Source: a virus. Taken from it: DNA of 64,000 bases. Below the pieces are notes generated by a model. The model searched no databases. It had not been told where the DNA came from and saw only the letters and a list, made by a program, of their open reading frames with translations. Where the stretch lies: IMG/VR virus record IMGVR_UViG_3300044530_000622, positions 1 to 64,000 of that record. One strand, written 5' to 3'. The number at the start of each line of letters is the position of its first letter. The stretch's first letter is position 1. A program made the position numbers and the translations under genes. Shown here piece after piece: positions 23,849 through 33,289 of the stretch.

Positions 23849-24805
23849 ATGACAAAGGTAGCATTAATAACAGGAGTTACTGGGATGGTTGGAAGCCACA
23901 TGGCGGATTTTCTGTTAGAGAAAGGCTATACCGTTTATGGATCAACCAGGGATATAAACACATCTAAAAAAGATAACATTGTTCAGATTCAAGATAAAAT
24001 AAATTTCTTACAAGTCGATATAAATGACCAAGCATCACTCTACAAAGCAGTCACCCAAGCCAACCCGGATGAAATCTATAACTTTGGTGCAGTATCTTTT
24101 GCACCGAATAGCTGGATTACCCCAGAGTATACCGCTAACGTAAATGGTGTTGGTGTATTAAGATTCTTAGAAGCAATTAAACAGGTCAATCCTGATATTA
24201 AATTTTACCAAGCAGGCACTAGTGAAATCTTTGGTAACTTAAAGTACACTACGGCTAACGAACAGACTATTCCTTACCCAAAGTCACCTTACGGAGTAGC
24301 TAAGTTATACGCTCAATGGATCATTAGAAACTACAGAGAGTCCTATGGACTGTTTGCCTGTAATGGTATCAGCTTTAACCACGAATCAGAAAGAAGAGGC
24401 TTGGAGTTTGTTACTAGAAAGATTACTAATGGAATAGCTAAAATAGCTAAAGGAGAAATCGATAGTATTGAACTAGGTAATTTAGATGTGACAAGGGATT
24501 GGGGTTATGCTCCTGACTTCGTTGAAGCTATGTGGTTGATGTTACAAAATGATACCGCTGAAGACTTTGTTATATCAACTAACGAGTCTCACTCTCTAAG
24601 ATATTTGCTAGAGGTTGCTTTTAAAGCAGTTGGAATAACTGACTACAATGCCTATATTACAATTAATCCAAAGTTTGTCCGCAATAACGATATTCAAGAT
24701 TTAAAAGGAGATTACAGTAAAATAAACAATCATTTAGGATGGGCTCCTAAAACCTCATTCGAAGAAATGATTACAAAAATGGTTAACCACGATTTAAAGA
24801 GATGA
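23849..24805 (+). CDS. gmd: GDP-mannose 4,6-dehydratase-like SDR
   Basis: 318 aa NAD(P)-dependent SDR. N-terminal GVTGMVGSHMADFLLEKG, catalytic YGVAKLYA (YxxxK) preceded by AGTSEIFG, and the GMD-type segment NHESERRGLEFVTRKI. It produces a 4-keto-6-deoxy sugar nucleotide, probably from GDP-mannose. Shorter than E. coli Gmd (about 370 aa). Makes donor substrate for the surrounding transferases. Confidence 0.85.
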   Translation: MTKVALITGVTGMVGSHMADFLLEKGYTVYGSTRDINTSKKDNIVQIQDKINFLQVDINDQASLYKAVTQANPDEIYNFGAVSFAPNSWITPEYTANVNGVGVLRFLEAIKQVNPDIKFYQAGTSEIFGNLKYTTANEQTIPYPKSPYGVAKLYAQWIIRNYRESYGLFACNGISFNHESERRGLEFVTRKITNGIAKIAKGEIDSIELGNLDVTRDWGYAPDFVEAMWLMLQNDTAEDFVISTNESHSLRYLLEVAFKAVGITDYNAYITINPKFVRNNDIQDLKGDYSKINNHLGWAPKTSFEEMITKMVNHDLKR

Positions 24806-26028
24806 AAACAAATACAGTATTAAAGTTAAACTCACACTACGTTTCAGATTTTATTAAAGACGAAACAGATTATGAAGGCAGAAACAAATACAGCCTGGAT
24901 TTGCAGATAGAAGAAAGTACAGGTGCTGTTAGATTAGTAGAAGATGCTCCCAACGAAACAATGTGGGGTAAGTATTGGTACCGTTCTGGTATTAATGCTA
25001 CCATGACTAAAGAGCTAGGGAACATTGTTAGCGAAATTACCTCTCGGGTGAAGTACAAGGAAGGGGATGTGTGGTTAGATATTGCCTGTAATGATGGCAC
25101 AATGCTTAAACAGATTCCTAATGAGTTTGTTAAGCTAGGTATCGACCCTTGCGATGATTCCTTTTACCAAGAATCTTCTAAACACGGAACAGTCATTCAG
25201 GATTATTTTTCTTATGATGCTTACCAAAGGACCGGTCATGGTGATAAGAAAGCAAAGGTAATTACAACCATTGCAATGTTTTACGACTTATCTGATCCGA
25301 ATTCATTTGTTCACGATGTTACAAAGATCCTAGATGATAATGGTGTTTGGGTATTACAGTTGAGTTATACTCCACTAATGATCCAACAGCTTGCATTTGA
25401 CAATATTTGCCATGAGCATCGCTACTACTATTCACTGAAGACAGTTATGAATCTCTTTGCTAACCACAGCTTAAAGATTGTTGATTGTGAATTGAATGAT
25501 GTTAACGGAGGAAGCTTCCGCATCTACGTACAGAAGAATAATGCCGATGTTACTTCGTTTGGAACTTCACCATTAAGAGATGTTTGCAATTATCGAATTC
25601 AATCAATACTTTCTTTAGAAGAGAAGATCAATATTGAATCTCCAGAGGTATGGGCTGAGTATCAAAATCAAATTGATGCTTTAAAAGAAGAAACAGTTTC
25701 CTTTATCAAAGGAGAAGTAGCCAAAGGAAAAACAATTTACGGATATGGAGCATCAACAAAAGGAAACACTCTGCTTCAGTACTTTGAATTAGACCACACT
25801 TTGATTACAGCTATTGCCGAACGCAGTCCTTATAAGTTCGGATTGAAAACAATCGGAACAGACATTCCAATCATCTCAGAAGATGAAATGAGAGCAGCTA
25901 AGCCTGATTACTTATTAGTACTTCCCTGGCACTTTATTAGCGAGTTTGTTTCAAGAGAGCAAGAGTTCTTAAATAAAGGTGGTAAATTTATTGTACCTTG
26001 TCCTAAATTTGAGATCATCAGTAAATAA
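24802..26028 (+). CDS. Sugar C-methyltransferase (NovU/TylC3-like)
   Basis: 408 aa. SAM motif WLDIACNDGTML (around residue 93), the family segments HEHRYYYSLKTVMNLF and NGGSFRIYVQKN, and the C-terminal domain GYGASTKGNTLLQYFEL. These enzymes C-methylate keto-sugar nucleotides, a logical step after the neighbouring dehydratase. The N-terminal Cys-rich zinc domain usual in the family is not visible here. Confidence 0.8.
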   Translation: MKTNTVLKLNSHYVSDFIKDETDYEGRNKYSLDLQIEESTGAVRLVEDAPNETMWGKYWYRSGINATMTKELGNIVSEITSRVKYKEGDVWLDIACNDGTMLKQIPNEFVKLGIDPCDDSFYQESSKHGTVIQDYFSYDAYQRTGHGDKKAKVITTIAMFYDLSDPNSFVHDVTKILDDNGVWVLQLSYTPLMIQQLAFDNICHEHRYYYSLKTVMNLFANHSLKIVDCELNDVNGGSFRIYVQKNNADVTSFGTSPLRDVCNYRIQSILSLEEKINIESPEVWAEYQNQIDALKEETVSFIKGEVAKGKTIYGYGASTKGNTLLQYFELDHTLITAIAERSPYKFGLKTIGTDIPIISEDEMRAAKPDYLLVLPWHFISEFVSREQEFLNKGGKFIVPCPKFEIISK

Positions 26029-27500
26029 TGAGTTTAGTAAAACCTTACATAATAGGTATTGCTGGAGAATCTGGAGTAGGTAAATCTACAATGACCGGGA
26101 TTGTGCAATTGTTTTTTGGAAAAGAAAATACAATCACTCTTAGTACAGATGATTTGCATAGGTGGGAAAGGACAAGTCCGAATTGGGATATCTTTACCCA
26201 CCTTAACCCAGAAGCTAATAACTTAGAGTTAGGAGATATTCACTTAAAGGAACTATCTGAAGGTAATTCTATTTATCGTTCTGCTTACGACCACGGTACA
26301 GGAACATTTAAAGCACCTGAAAAGATTGAATCTAATAGAATAATTATCAATCAAGGCCTTCATGCATTCTATACTGAACAATCTCAGCAGTTAACTGATC
26401 TTAAAATCTTTATTAATACAGACGAAACATTACGTACTCACTGGAAGATAATCAGAGATACTGAAAAGAGGGGCTATAAGTACAGTGCTGTCATAGATGC
26501 AATCAATAGGAGGAAGCTTGATGCTATAAAAATAAACGAAAGGCAAATTGCTATTGCGGATGTTATTGTTGATATGATACCAGAAAAGCCAATTAGGAAC
26601 ATTGGAGATAAGAATGAAGTAGTTGATGTAGTAATAAGTTACCGGTTTATAAAACCTGCTAATGAATACTTATTTACTTTTGTTAAAGACTATAACACAG
26701 ACATAAAAGACTTTATTGAACTTTCTAATAACCTTGGAGCTGATATCTTACTATGTCAACACACAGGAGGAAATATCTCTATAAAGACCGGTGATCATAT
26801 GTTTATAAAAGCTTCTGGCTTTAAGATGAAAGATGTGAGTAGAGTGAATGGTTACTCAATTGTTCGACCTGCTATGATGAAAGGTATTTCAACCTCTGAG
26901 AGGTATGATGCTTTATTTGAATCTGATATATTCTACACAGGTAAAAGACCTTCGATGGAAGTTGGCTTACATGCTTTATTAAACAAATACACTATCCACC
27001 TGCACCCTGTTTACCTGACAGCTATTCTTTGCTTAGGTAATGTAAAAGAAGTTCTTCAGGAAATTTATAACGATTATGAATATACCTATGTTCCTTATAC
27101 AGCACCTGGGTATTCCCTATTCAAAGCTTTAGAGCGATTGAAAGACAAACCAAGCATTACCTTCTTACAGAACCACGGATTGATAATAAGTTCAGATTCA
27201 AAGGAAGAAGCGTTAACTTTGGTGAAAGATATTACATACAAAGCACAGAAGTATTTGCAGAACCAGATATTAAGCTTTATAACATTTACATTAGCTTTTG
27301 CTAAAGAGAAGAAGAGTGAGCATTATTACTTCCCTGACGCAGTAATCTTCTCAGATAAAAAACAAAGCCTGGAAGTACTTGCCTTCAACAACTATATTCA
27401 CTACATTACAGAAACACTACAGTCCAGACATACATTATTCAGTGATGATATGTTTGAGCTTTTAAGTTTAGAATCAGAAAAATACAGAAAGAGTTTATGA
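26028..27500 (+). CDS. Fused P-loop kinase and class II aldolase
   Basis: 490 aa with two domains. Residues 1-200: uridine-kinase/phosphoribulokinase-like P-loop (GIAGESGVGKSTMTG, residues 10-24; STDDLHRW). Residues 215-445: class II aldolase/adducin fold (HTGGNISIKTGDHMFIKAS; metal site HLHPVYLTA; FLQNHGLIIS). It could phosphorylate a small sugar or polyol and then cleave or epimerise it. I do not know this domain pairing as a described enzyme. Next to a nucleotidyltransferase and HAD phosphatase, it suggests a dedicated donor pathway. Confidence 0.75.
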   Translation: MSLVKPYIIGIAGESGVGKSTMTGIVQLFFGKENTITLSTDDLHRWERTSPNWDIFTHLNPEANNLELGDIHLKELSEGNSIYRSAYDHGTGTFKAPEKIESNRIIINQGLHAFYTEQSQQLTDLKIFINTDETLRTHWKIIRDTEKRGYKYSAVIDAINRRKLDAIKINERQIAIADVIVDMIPEKPIRNIGDKNEVVDVVISYRFIKPANEYLFTFVKDYNTDIKDFIELSNNLGADILLCQHTGGNISIKTGDHMFIKASGFKMKDVSRVNGYSIVRPAMMKGISTSERYDALFESDIFYTGKRPSMEVGLHALLNKYTIHLHPVYLTAILCLGNVKEVLQEIYNDYEYTYVPYTAPGYSLFKALERLKDKPSITFLQNHGLIISSDSKEEALTLVKDITYKAQKYLQNQILSFITFTLAFAKEKKSEHYYFPDAVIFSDKKQSLEVLAFNNYIHYITETLQSRHTLFSDDMFELLSLESEKYRKSL

Positions 27501-28327
27501 AAGTAATTATACCAATGGCCGGATTTGGTAACCGGTTTGTAAAAGCAGGGTACAGAGATCCAAAACCTCTTATTACAGTTAACGGAAAAAGGATTCTTGA
27601 ATACATCTGCGGTATGTTTAATAAAGAAGATGAGTTGATTTTTATCTGCAATCACCATCACCTAACAACAACCTCCATGAGAGAAATTATAATTAATATT
27701 AGGTCTGATGCTACCATCGTTGGAGTACCTCCTCACAAAAAAGGCCCGGTATACACTATGACAGGAATGGAGAGCTATATTGATGATAATGAAGAGGTTA
27801 TAGTTTGCTACTGTGATAATCCCTACTTGTGGAACTACGCAGAATTTAAAAAATGGATTAAGGAAAGTGAAAGTGATGGATGTATTTTGAGTCATGTTGG
27901 ATTTCATCCTCACCGATTAAGCTCTACCTTTATGGCTTATATGAAAGAAAGTGACTTAGCGGTTTCTGAGATAAAAGAGAAAGAGCCTTATACGGAAGAT
28001 CCGATGCAGGAGCATGCCTCTACCGGGACTTACTACTTTAAGAAAGGATTTTATATTAAGAAGTATTTCCAACAACTCATGGACTTAGATATAAACTACA
28101 ACGGAGAATATTACGTTACGTTAGTTTATAATTTATTGATTCAGGATAATTTGAAAGTGACTTGCTACCCTACCGACTTCGTTACAGTGTTCGGCACTCC
28201 AGAAGAGGTTGAGAACTTTGAAGCATGGCAAACAATCTTAAGAGGTCTACAAGTTAGAAGCGAAGAGGATTTAATTAGAACTTATAGGTACTGGAAGGAA
28301 TATAATGAACAAGGAGATACACAATAA
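27497..28327 (+). CDS. Sugar-phosphate nucleotidyltransferase
   Basis: 276 aa. The N-terminal signature VIIPMAGFGNRFVKAGYRDPKP is the nucleotide-binding loop of the NTP-transferase family; metal Asp in VCYCDNPY and substrate region EHASTGTYYF. It activates a phosphorylated sugar or polyol as an NDP derivative; nucleotide and substrate are not determinable by eye. Overlaps both neighbours. Confidence 0.8.
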   Translation: MKVIIPMAGFGNRFVKAGYRDPKPLITVNGKRILEYICGMFNKEDELIFICNHHHLTTTSMREIIINIRSDATIVGVPPHKKGPVYTMTGMESYIDDNEEVIVCYCDNPYLWNYAEFKKWIKESESDGCILSHVGFHPHRLSSTFMAYMKESDLAVSEIKEKEPYTEDPMQEHASTGTYYFKKGFYIKKYFQQLMDLDINYNGEYYVTLVYNLLIQDNLKVTCYPTDFVTVFGTPEEVENFEAWQTILRGLQVRSEEDLIRTYRYWKEYNEQGDTQ

Positions 28328-28655
28328 AAACAATGCTTACCCTATAGCTTTTGTTGATATAGATGAGACGATTTGCTTCTATGAAGGAGATAGAGTCTAT
28401 GAATTAGCTACACCAAGCCGGGAAAACATTCAGAAGATAAACAAGCTTTATAATGAAGGTTGGATTATTACTTATTGGACAGCTAGAGGAAGTTCTGATC
28501 CTACCAACAAAGAGCGTATGGAAGAATACCGAGCATTAACTTTAAAGCAATTAAAGGAATGGGGAGCAAAGTTCCACAACCTAGAGGTTGGAGATAAAAA
28601 ACCTCTTTATGATTTAGTTGTTGACGATAAAGCAAAAAGAATAGAAGAATTATGA
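28305..28655 (+). CDS. HAD-family phosphatase, small
   Basis: 116 aa minimal HAD: catalytic FVDIDETICFY (nucleophile Asp, residues about 16-20), motif II YWTARGSS and the terminal acidic DLVVDDKAKR. Removes a phosphate from an intermediate of the adjacent kinase/aldolase/nucleotidyltransferase route. Overlaps the upstream gene by 23 bases. Confidence 0.8.
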   Translation: MNKEIHNKNNAYPIAFVDIDETICFYEGDRVYELATPSRENIQKINKLYNEGWIITYWTARGSSDPTNKERMEEYRALTLKQLKEWGAKFHNLEVGDKKPLYDLVVDDKAKRIEEL

Positions 28656-29110
28656 TTTTAATTTCACATAGAGGAAACATTACCGGCAGGATACCGGACT
28701 CCGAGAACCGACCTAGCTACATTCAGGATACTATTACTTTAGGATACGATGTTGAGATTGATGTTCGAATGAAAGAAGGTCAACTGTATCTAGGTCACGA
28801 CCATCCGCAATATCGAGTTGAGTTGAGCTGGCTACTGGAAAGAAAAGATAAGCTGTGGGTGCATACAAAAGATTTTGAGAGTCTGGATTTCCTAATCGAG
28901 ACAGGTCTAAGAATCTTTTTCCACGAACAGGAAAGGCAAACTATTATTAACAATACTAATCTGATCTGGTCTCATGACTTAGAATCTGCTAATAGTAAAT
29001 CAATTATCCCTTTGCTAGATCTTCAAAGCATTAACGAGTATGGTTATATAGCTCAAGATGTTTATGGAGTATGTTCGGATTATTTACATGAAGTAGAAAC
29101 TCTGTTATGA
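28652..29110 (+). CDS. GDPD-like phosphodiesterase domain, short
   Basis: 152 aa. The first half matches glycerophosphodiester phosphodiesterase blocks: ISHRGN, SENRPSYIQ, DVEIDVR and LYLGHDHP (catalytic His and acidic metal ligands). It is about 90 residues shorter than standard GDPD (around 240), so it may be a compact version of the TIM-barrel. In a glycan cluster it might process a phosphodiester-linked substituent. Confidence 0.7.
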   Translation: MILISHRGNITGRIPDSENRPSYIQDTITLGYDVEIDVRMKEGQLYLGHDHPQYRVELSWLLERKDKLWVHTKDFESLDFLIETGLRIFFHEQERQTIINNTNLIWSHDLESANSKSIIPLLDLQSINEYGYIAQDVYGVCSDYLHEVETLL

Positions 29111-29934
29111 TACCTATAGATATTGTTCTGCAAGGACCTTTGCAGCCATACACTGCTCGTATTGCTGATCACTATACAAAATTACCTTTTGTAAATGCTG
29201 TAGTAATATCCTGCTGGGAGACTTGCCCTGATATTGACGATACTATGATTGATTGGGAAAATCCAAAGATCTATGTATTGAAGAGTAAGGATGTAGAATT
29301 TCCTGGAAGCTGGAATAGAAACCGATTAGTTAAGTCCTCTTACGAAGGTATTAAAGCAACCGCTGCTGAGTATGTAATAAAGATGAGAGGAGATCAAATA
29401 GTTTCTTTGGAGAGCATGTTGAAGCTTTATGATTACTACTTCAGCAAAAATGAAATCAACTCAGAGTATTTTAGAGAAGAAACTAAACCATTAGCTAAAA
29501 TCGGTATTATGGCTATGTGTAAAGATTATCCTTACCATCCGATTGATCATATATTCTGGGGCAGAAAAGAAGACCTACTTACCTTATTTGGAATTGAGTA
29601 TGATATGTCTTGGCATGATGAAGCAGCGTTAAGTAGGCCTTACGAAGAGCTTTATACAAGGTCAGAAGTTTACCTAACCATTCCTTACGTTGCTAAATAT
29701 AACAAAGAGGCAGCTAAGCACCTTACAGATGCTGATACATACTTAAAAGATAAAGCACCGAAAGTATCAGAAGCTTTAAACACAAGTCAGGAAGTGATGG
29801 AAGAACTGTTCCTACTTTTTCCAAAAATACAAATGCAGTGGCCTAAAAATGGAATGCAACAATACCACTACGATGTAATGGAGACAGAAAGAGGCGGTCA
29901 TGCTTACTGGGCAACAGATGTAGATTTTTCTTAA
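29107..29934 (+). CDS. WavE-like glycosyltransferase
   Basis: 275 aa, resembling the WavE LPS-core family: IDIVLQGPLQPYTARI, VVISCWETCPDID, YVIKMRGDQIVSLE and HPIDHIFWGRKEDL are in the expected order. Presumably transfers a sugar to the glycan being built. Last gene before an intergenic promoter. Confidence 0.72.
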   Translation: MIPIDIVLQGPLQPYTARIADHYTKLPFVNAVVISCWETCPDIDDTMIDWENPKIYVLKSKDVEFPGSWNRNRLVKSSYEGIKATAAEYVIKMRGDQIVSLESMLKLYDYYFSKNEINSEYFREETKPLAKIGIMAMCKDYPYHPIDHIFWGRKEDLLTLFGIEYDMSWHDEAALSRPYEELYTRSEVYLTIPYVAKYNKEAAKHLTDADTYLKDKAPKVSEALNTSQEVMEELFLLFPKIQMQWPKNGMQQYHYDVMETERGGHAYWATDVDFS

Positions 29935-29940
29935 GATAAA

Positions 29941-29971
29941 TTGCTATTTACTAAACTAATCCTTATATTAT
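29941..29971 (+). promoter_or_regulatory. Promoter inside the glycan cluster
   Basis: TTG 29941, 20 bases, TATATTAT 29964-29971, ATG 29978. Splits the cluster into two transcription units. Confidence 0.5.
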
Positions 29972-29977
29972 AATATT

Positions 29978-30607
29978 ATGTTAAACAACTACGAATTAAC
30001 ACAGGACGGTGTTATTAAGCAAATCGAATGTAAGCCTTACAACTACGACATTGATTATTCAGATAGTAGATACTCTCACTTCAATGACAGAGGAAACATT
30101 TTGAATTTGAGATTGGGTTATATTATTGGCGCAACTGGAGAGGTCCCTAAATCGCTTATGGATGTTGGATACGGTAATGGAGACTTTTTAGAATCTTGCC
30201 GAGGATTTATTGGAGAGCTTTACGGTAACGATATACAGCCAGCCTATCCTTTGAACCCGGGAATTAACTTCGTTGATGATATTACTAACCAGTACGCTGA
30301 CGTTATTACATTCTTTGATAGCTTAGAACATTTTGGCGATATTGAGTTCGTTAAGAACCTTCAATGTAAGTATGCTGTTATCAGCTTACCTTGGTGCGTT
30401 AATGGCTTAGATGATGCTTGGTTTGAAACCTGGAAGCATAGAAAGCCTGATGAACACTTGTACCATTTCACAGAAAAGAGTTTAGAAGCTTTTATGAACA
30501 GGCAAGGGTTCGATATGATTAATTACTGCAATGTTGAAGATAAGGTTCGAGTTGATAAAGCATTGTCACCAAACATCTTAACAGCTTGCTTCAAGAAGAG
30601 AATTTAA
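29978..30607 (+). CDS. SAM-dependent methyltransferase, class I
   Basis: 209 aa; motif I LMDVGYGNGDFLESC, acidic strand VITFFDSLEHFGD and the LYHFTEKSLEAFMNRQGF helix typical of Methyltransf_23-like enzymes. No zinc or other extra domain. Probably methylates a sugar. TAATG overlap with the next gene. Confidence 0.78.
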   Translation: MLNNYELTQDGVIKQIECKPYNYDIDYSDSRYSHFNDRGNILNLRLGYIIGATGEVPKSLMDVGYGNGDFLESCRGFIGELYGNDIQPAYPLNPGINFVDDITNQYADVITFFDSLEHFGDIEFVKNLQCKYAVISLPWCVNGLDDAWFETWKHRKPDEHLYHFTEKSLEAFMNRQGFDMINYCNVEDKVRVDKALSPNILTACFKKRI

Positions 30608-31428
30608 TGAGAACTGAGAACTTTACTATCTGCGGTAAGCTTGGTGACTTTATGCATATGATGTTCGGTATGAAGCATCTATGTGAGAAGAATAATACAA
30701 TGGCAGATATTTACCTCTACCATGTTGAAGGAGGGTTCGAATTAGGAACTGATACAGCATACAAGGAACTTCGCGACTTGGTAATGAACCAACCATTTGT
30801 TAATTCCTTTCAGATGCTTGAGGACTTTAAGATAGTGCCTACTAATCCAAATGTTATTAGTGGGCCTATTGAAGTCTACGAACCTAAATTGGTAGAGGAA
30901 GGCTTTACGCACCTAGAGCATTTTATGAGATCTCCTCACCTCTATAAGACTTGCTGGTCTGAAATCTTTAGCTTAACTTTTGATTTTGAAATTAAAAAGC
31001 CTTATCAGTGGATACAGTTCAATGAGATTGATCCATACTTTACCGATAAGGTTATTATTAACAGGAGGTACAGTCACTCAAGGATTAATAATGAATTCCC
31101 TTACCAAAGTATTATGGAAGCTTATCCGGGACAGGTTGTCTTTATCGGTACTGAGCAGAAGGATTATGATTTATTCCCATTCAAAGATCAATGTGAGTTC
31201 TACCAAATAGGGGATGTGCATAATTGGTTTACAGCAATTAACTCAGCAGCACTCTATGTAGGTAACTTATCAGGACCATCCTCAATTGCTTCCGCTTTAG
31301 ATAAGAAACGAATTATTGAATTACCAATGACCGGAGATGCTTACCATTGGATAGGTGAAGAGAAGTATTCAGACAATATCGGTTGGTTCGTTAACCCAGA
31401 AATTAATTATATTAACTTTAATGAATAA
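30607..31428 (+). CDS. GT-B-type glycosyltransferase (GT9-like)
   Basis: 273 aa from ATG 30607 (a TTG 21 bases upstream is not needed). ICGKLGDFMHMMFGMKHL resembles the GT9 acceptor loop, and YVGNLSGPSSIASALDKKRI matches the C-terminal donor-binding G-P/T-S-x-H/A region. Identification rests on fold-level motifs only. Confidence 0.62.
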   Translation: MRTENFTICGKLGDFMHMMFGMKHLCEKNNTMADIYLYHVEGGFELGTDTAYKELRDLVMNQPFVNSFQMLEDFKIVPTNPNVISGPIEVYEPKLVEEGFTHLEHFMRSPHLYKTCWSEIFSLTFDFEIKKPYQWIQFNEIDPYFTDKVIINRRYSHSRINNEFPYQSIMEAYPGQVVFIGTEQKDYDLFPFKDQCEFYQIGDVHNWFTAINSAALYVGNLSGPSSIASALDKKRIIELPMTGDAYHWIGEEKYSDNIGWFVNPEINYINFNE

Positions 31429-32221
31429 AAATTTACTTATAGGAGCAATCAGTAATAACTATTCTGTTGCTGATATTAAGAATTGGGTGCAAACTTCTAA
31501 GTTCGAAGATACAGACAGAGTCTTGTATTTATATAATGGAAATTCAAATTCACCTTTAGTATCATACTTAGCTGAAAATAATGTAGATGTTTACCTTCCA
31601 CAGGTTAATTTCTTTGGAGCGATACAGGATGAGTTTTTGACAGACACCGGAAGAGTAACCCCGGAAAGCTCTTACAACCTAGTACATAATATTCGGTTCC
31701 TTCACATTGCTAACTTCCTTAATGATATGCAGTATGAGAAAGTATTCATAACAGATGTGAAGGACGTTGTGTTTACTCAATCACCTTTTTCAAGAGTACC
31801 TTTAGAAGGCATCATTGCAACCGGGGAGGTTATTAAGTATGAAGATCACAGATGGAACTTAGAACATCTTTATGTTAACTTAGGCTTCCTAGGATCTGAA
31901 TTAGCAGAAGAGGAAGTTCTTAATGTTGGAGTATTTGGAGGCGGAGCAGAGGATGTTAAAGCTCTATGTAAAGATATCTTCCTAATGTCTTGTGGTAAAT
32001 TTAAAGTTGCCGATCAGACTTCTTTTAATTATCTTACAAGAAATTCTTACAAACATAAAACAACCTTCACAAGTCTAGAAGATAAATTTGCAGTTCATCT
32101 ACATGTTATTAAAGAAGGAGTGGTTAAGTTTGATTTGAATACTTTAAAAGACTACACAGTTATTCACCAATATGATAGATTCGGAGATGAAATACTCAAT
32201 TATTATACCTTACCGGAATAG
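31421..32221 (+). CDS. Putative glycosyltransferase, 266 aa
   Basis: ATG 31421 overlaps the previous stop by 8 bases. FITDVKDVVFTQSPF is a DXD-like metal motif context, and ADQTSFNYL with a terminal VIHQYDRF fits the pattern of small GT-A enzymes that keep a distal acidic/His residue. No precise family. Confidence 0.6.
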   Translation: MNKNLLIGAISNNYSVADIKNWVQTSKFEDTDRVLYLYNGNSNSPLVSYLAENNVDVYLPQVNFFGAIQDEFLTDTGRVTPESSYNLVHNIRFLHIANFLNDMQYEKVFITDVKDVVFTQSPFSRVPLEGIIATGEVIKYEDHRWNLEHLYVNLGFLGSELAEEEVLNVGVFGGGAEDVKALCKDIFLMSCGKFKVADQTSFNYLTRNSYKHKTTFTSLEDKFAVHLHVIKEGVVKFDLNTLKDYTVIHQYDRFGDEILNYYTLPE

Positions 32222-32915
32222 GGAAGAGCATCTGGAGGTATTGCTACCAAGACTGCAAGATAAGTTTGCAGATAAAGAATATGAAATTATAATCTCCGAA
32301 CAAGGTAACGAAGATAATTTCCAGATTGCTATTGTAAATAATATTGGCTTCAAAGAAGCAACCGGGGATGTTATTATTCTACATCAGGTTGATTATTATC
32401 CAGCTGACGATTTAGATTATACTTTTACCGGAACTGTTACTCTAATGGGAGCAAAAGCATTCTTCCTTGATAAGGACAACGCAAGCTTAAGGCCTGAGCA
32501 TGACATTCCAGGCGGTTACAGAAGCTTCTCTCAAGCAATCGATCCTAATTTTTACGGCGGGGTTGTAATGATGTCAAGAGAGCAGTTTGAGGTTATTAAC
32601 GGTTTAAATCCTCTATATAAAGGGTGGGGTAACGAAGATGAAGACTTAAGAGAGAGACTAAGATGGGCTAGTATTCCTGTAGTGAGACAGTCTGAAGGTA
32701 CTTATTTCTGTTTGTACCATGATGATAATGGAGCAATGCATTTGAAACCAGAACAGGATCAAAGAGACTTCTACGAAGGAAAGATGCTATACCAAAAAGC
32801 TTATGAATATAGGCATGTTGGTTATGATAATATTGAATATACTTTAGAGGAAATACCAATAGGATTAGAGAATGTAAAATGGATTAAATCAAACAACTAC
32901 AAAATAAATTTATGA
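32187..32915 (+). CDS. Beta-1,4-galactosyltransferase-like GT (GT7 type)
   Basis: Start at ATG 32187 (MKYSIIIPYRNREEHLEVL); ATG 32172 is an alternative. The family marks IIPYRNREEHL, QVDYYPADDLDY, YGGVVMMSREQFEVINGL and WGNEDEDLRERL are all typical of GT7/B4GalT proteins, with the acceptor motif GWGNEDED. 242 aa. Overlaps the upstream gene by 35 bases. Confidence 0.8.
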   Translation: MKYSIIIPYRNREEHLEVLLPRLQDKFADKEYEIIISEQGNEDNFQIAIVNNIGFKEATGDVIILHQVDYYPADDLDYTFTGTVTLMGAKAFFLDKDNASLRPEHDIPGGYRSFSQAIDPNFYGGVVMMSREQFEVINGLNPLYKGWGNEDEDLRERLRWASIPVVRQSEGTYFCLYHDDNGAMHLKPEQDQRDFYEGKMLYQKAYEYRHVGYDNIEYTLEEIPIGLENVKWIKSNNYKINL

Positions 32916-33289
32916 AAGTAGAAATATCAGACGGAGAGTTGCTAGATAAAATTAGCATACTGCAAATTAAATTAGAACGGATTTCAGACGAAAGTAAACT
33001 GAAGAACATACATACAGAGTATACAGAATTAACTAATATAGGAGCTAGCCTTTTAGAAGATGAGCAGGTTCGTATCCTATACGAAAAAGTGAAAACAGTT
33101 AACGAAACACTTTGGGATCTAGAGGATGATATTCGAATGAAAGAGAAGAATAAAGTCTTTGATGAAGAGTTTATTCATTATGCTAGACAAATTTATGTTA
33201 CTAACGACAAGAGAGCAGAAGTTAAAAAAGAAATTAACCTACTGACAGGTTCATTATTTGTGGAAGAAAAATCCTATGAGCAATACTAA
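32912..33289 (+). CDS. DUF6165-like helical protein, 125 aa
   Basis: ISDGELLDKISILQIKLERI at the N-terminus is characteristic of the DUF6165 group found in LPS/capsule gene sets; the rest is a long coiled coil. It may pair with a glycosyltransferase. It overlaps the following GT9 gene. Confidence 0.65.
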   Translation: MKVEISDGELLDKISILQIKLERISDESKLKNIHTEYTELTNIGASLLEDEQVRILYEKVKTVNETLWDLEDDIRMKEKNKVFDEEFIHYARQIYVTNDKRAEVKKEINLLTGSLFVEEKSYEQY

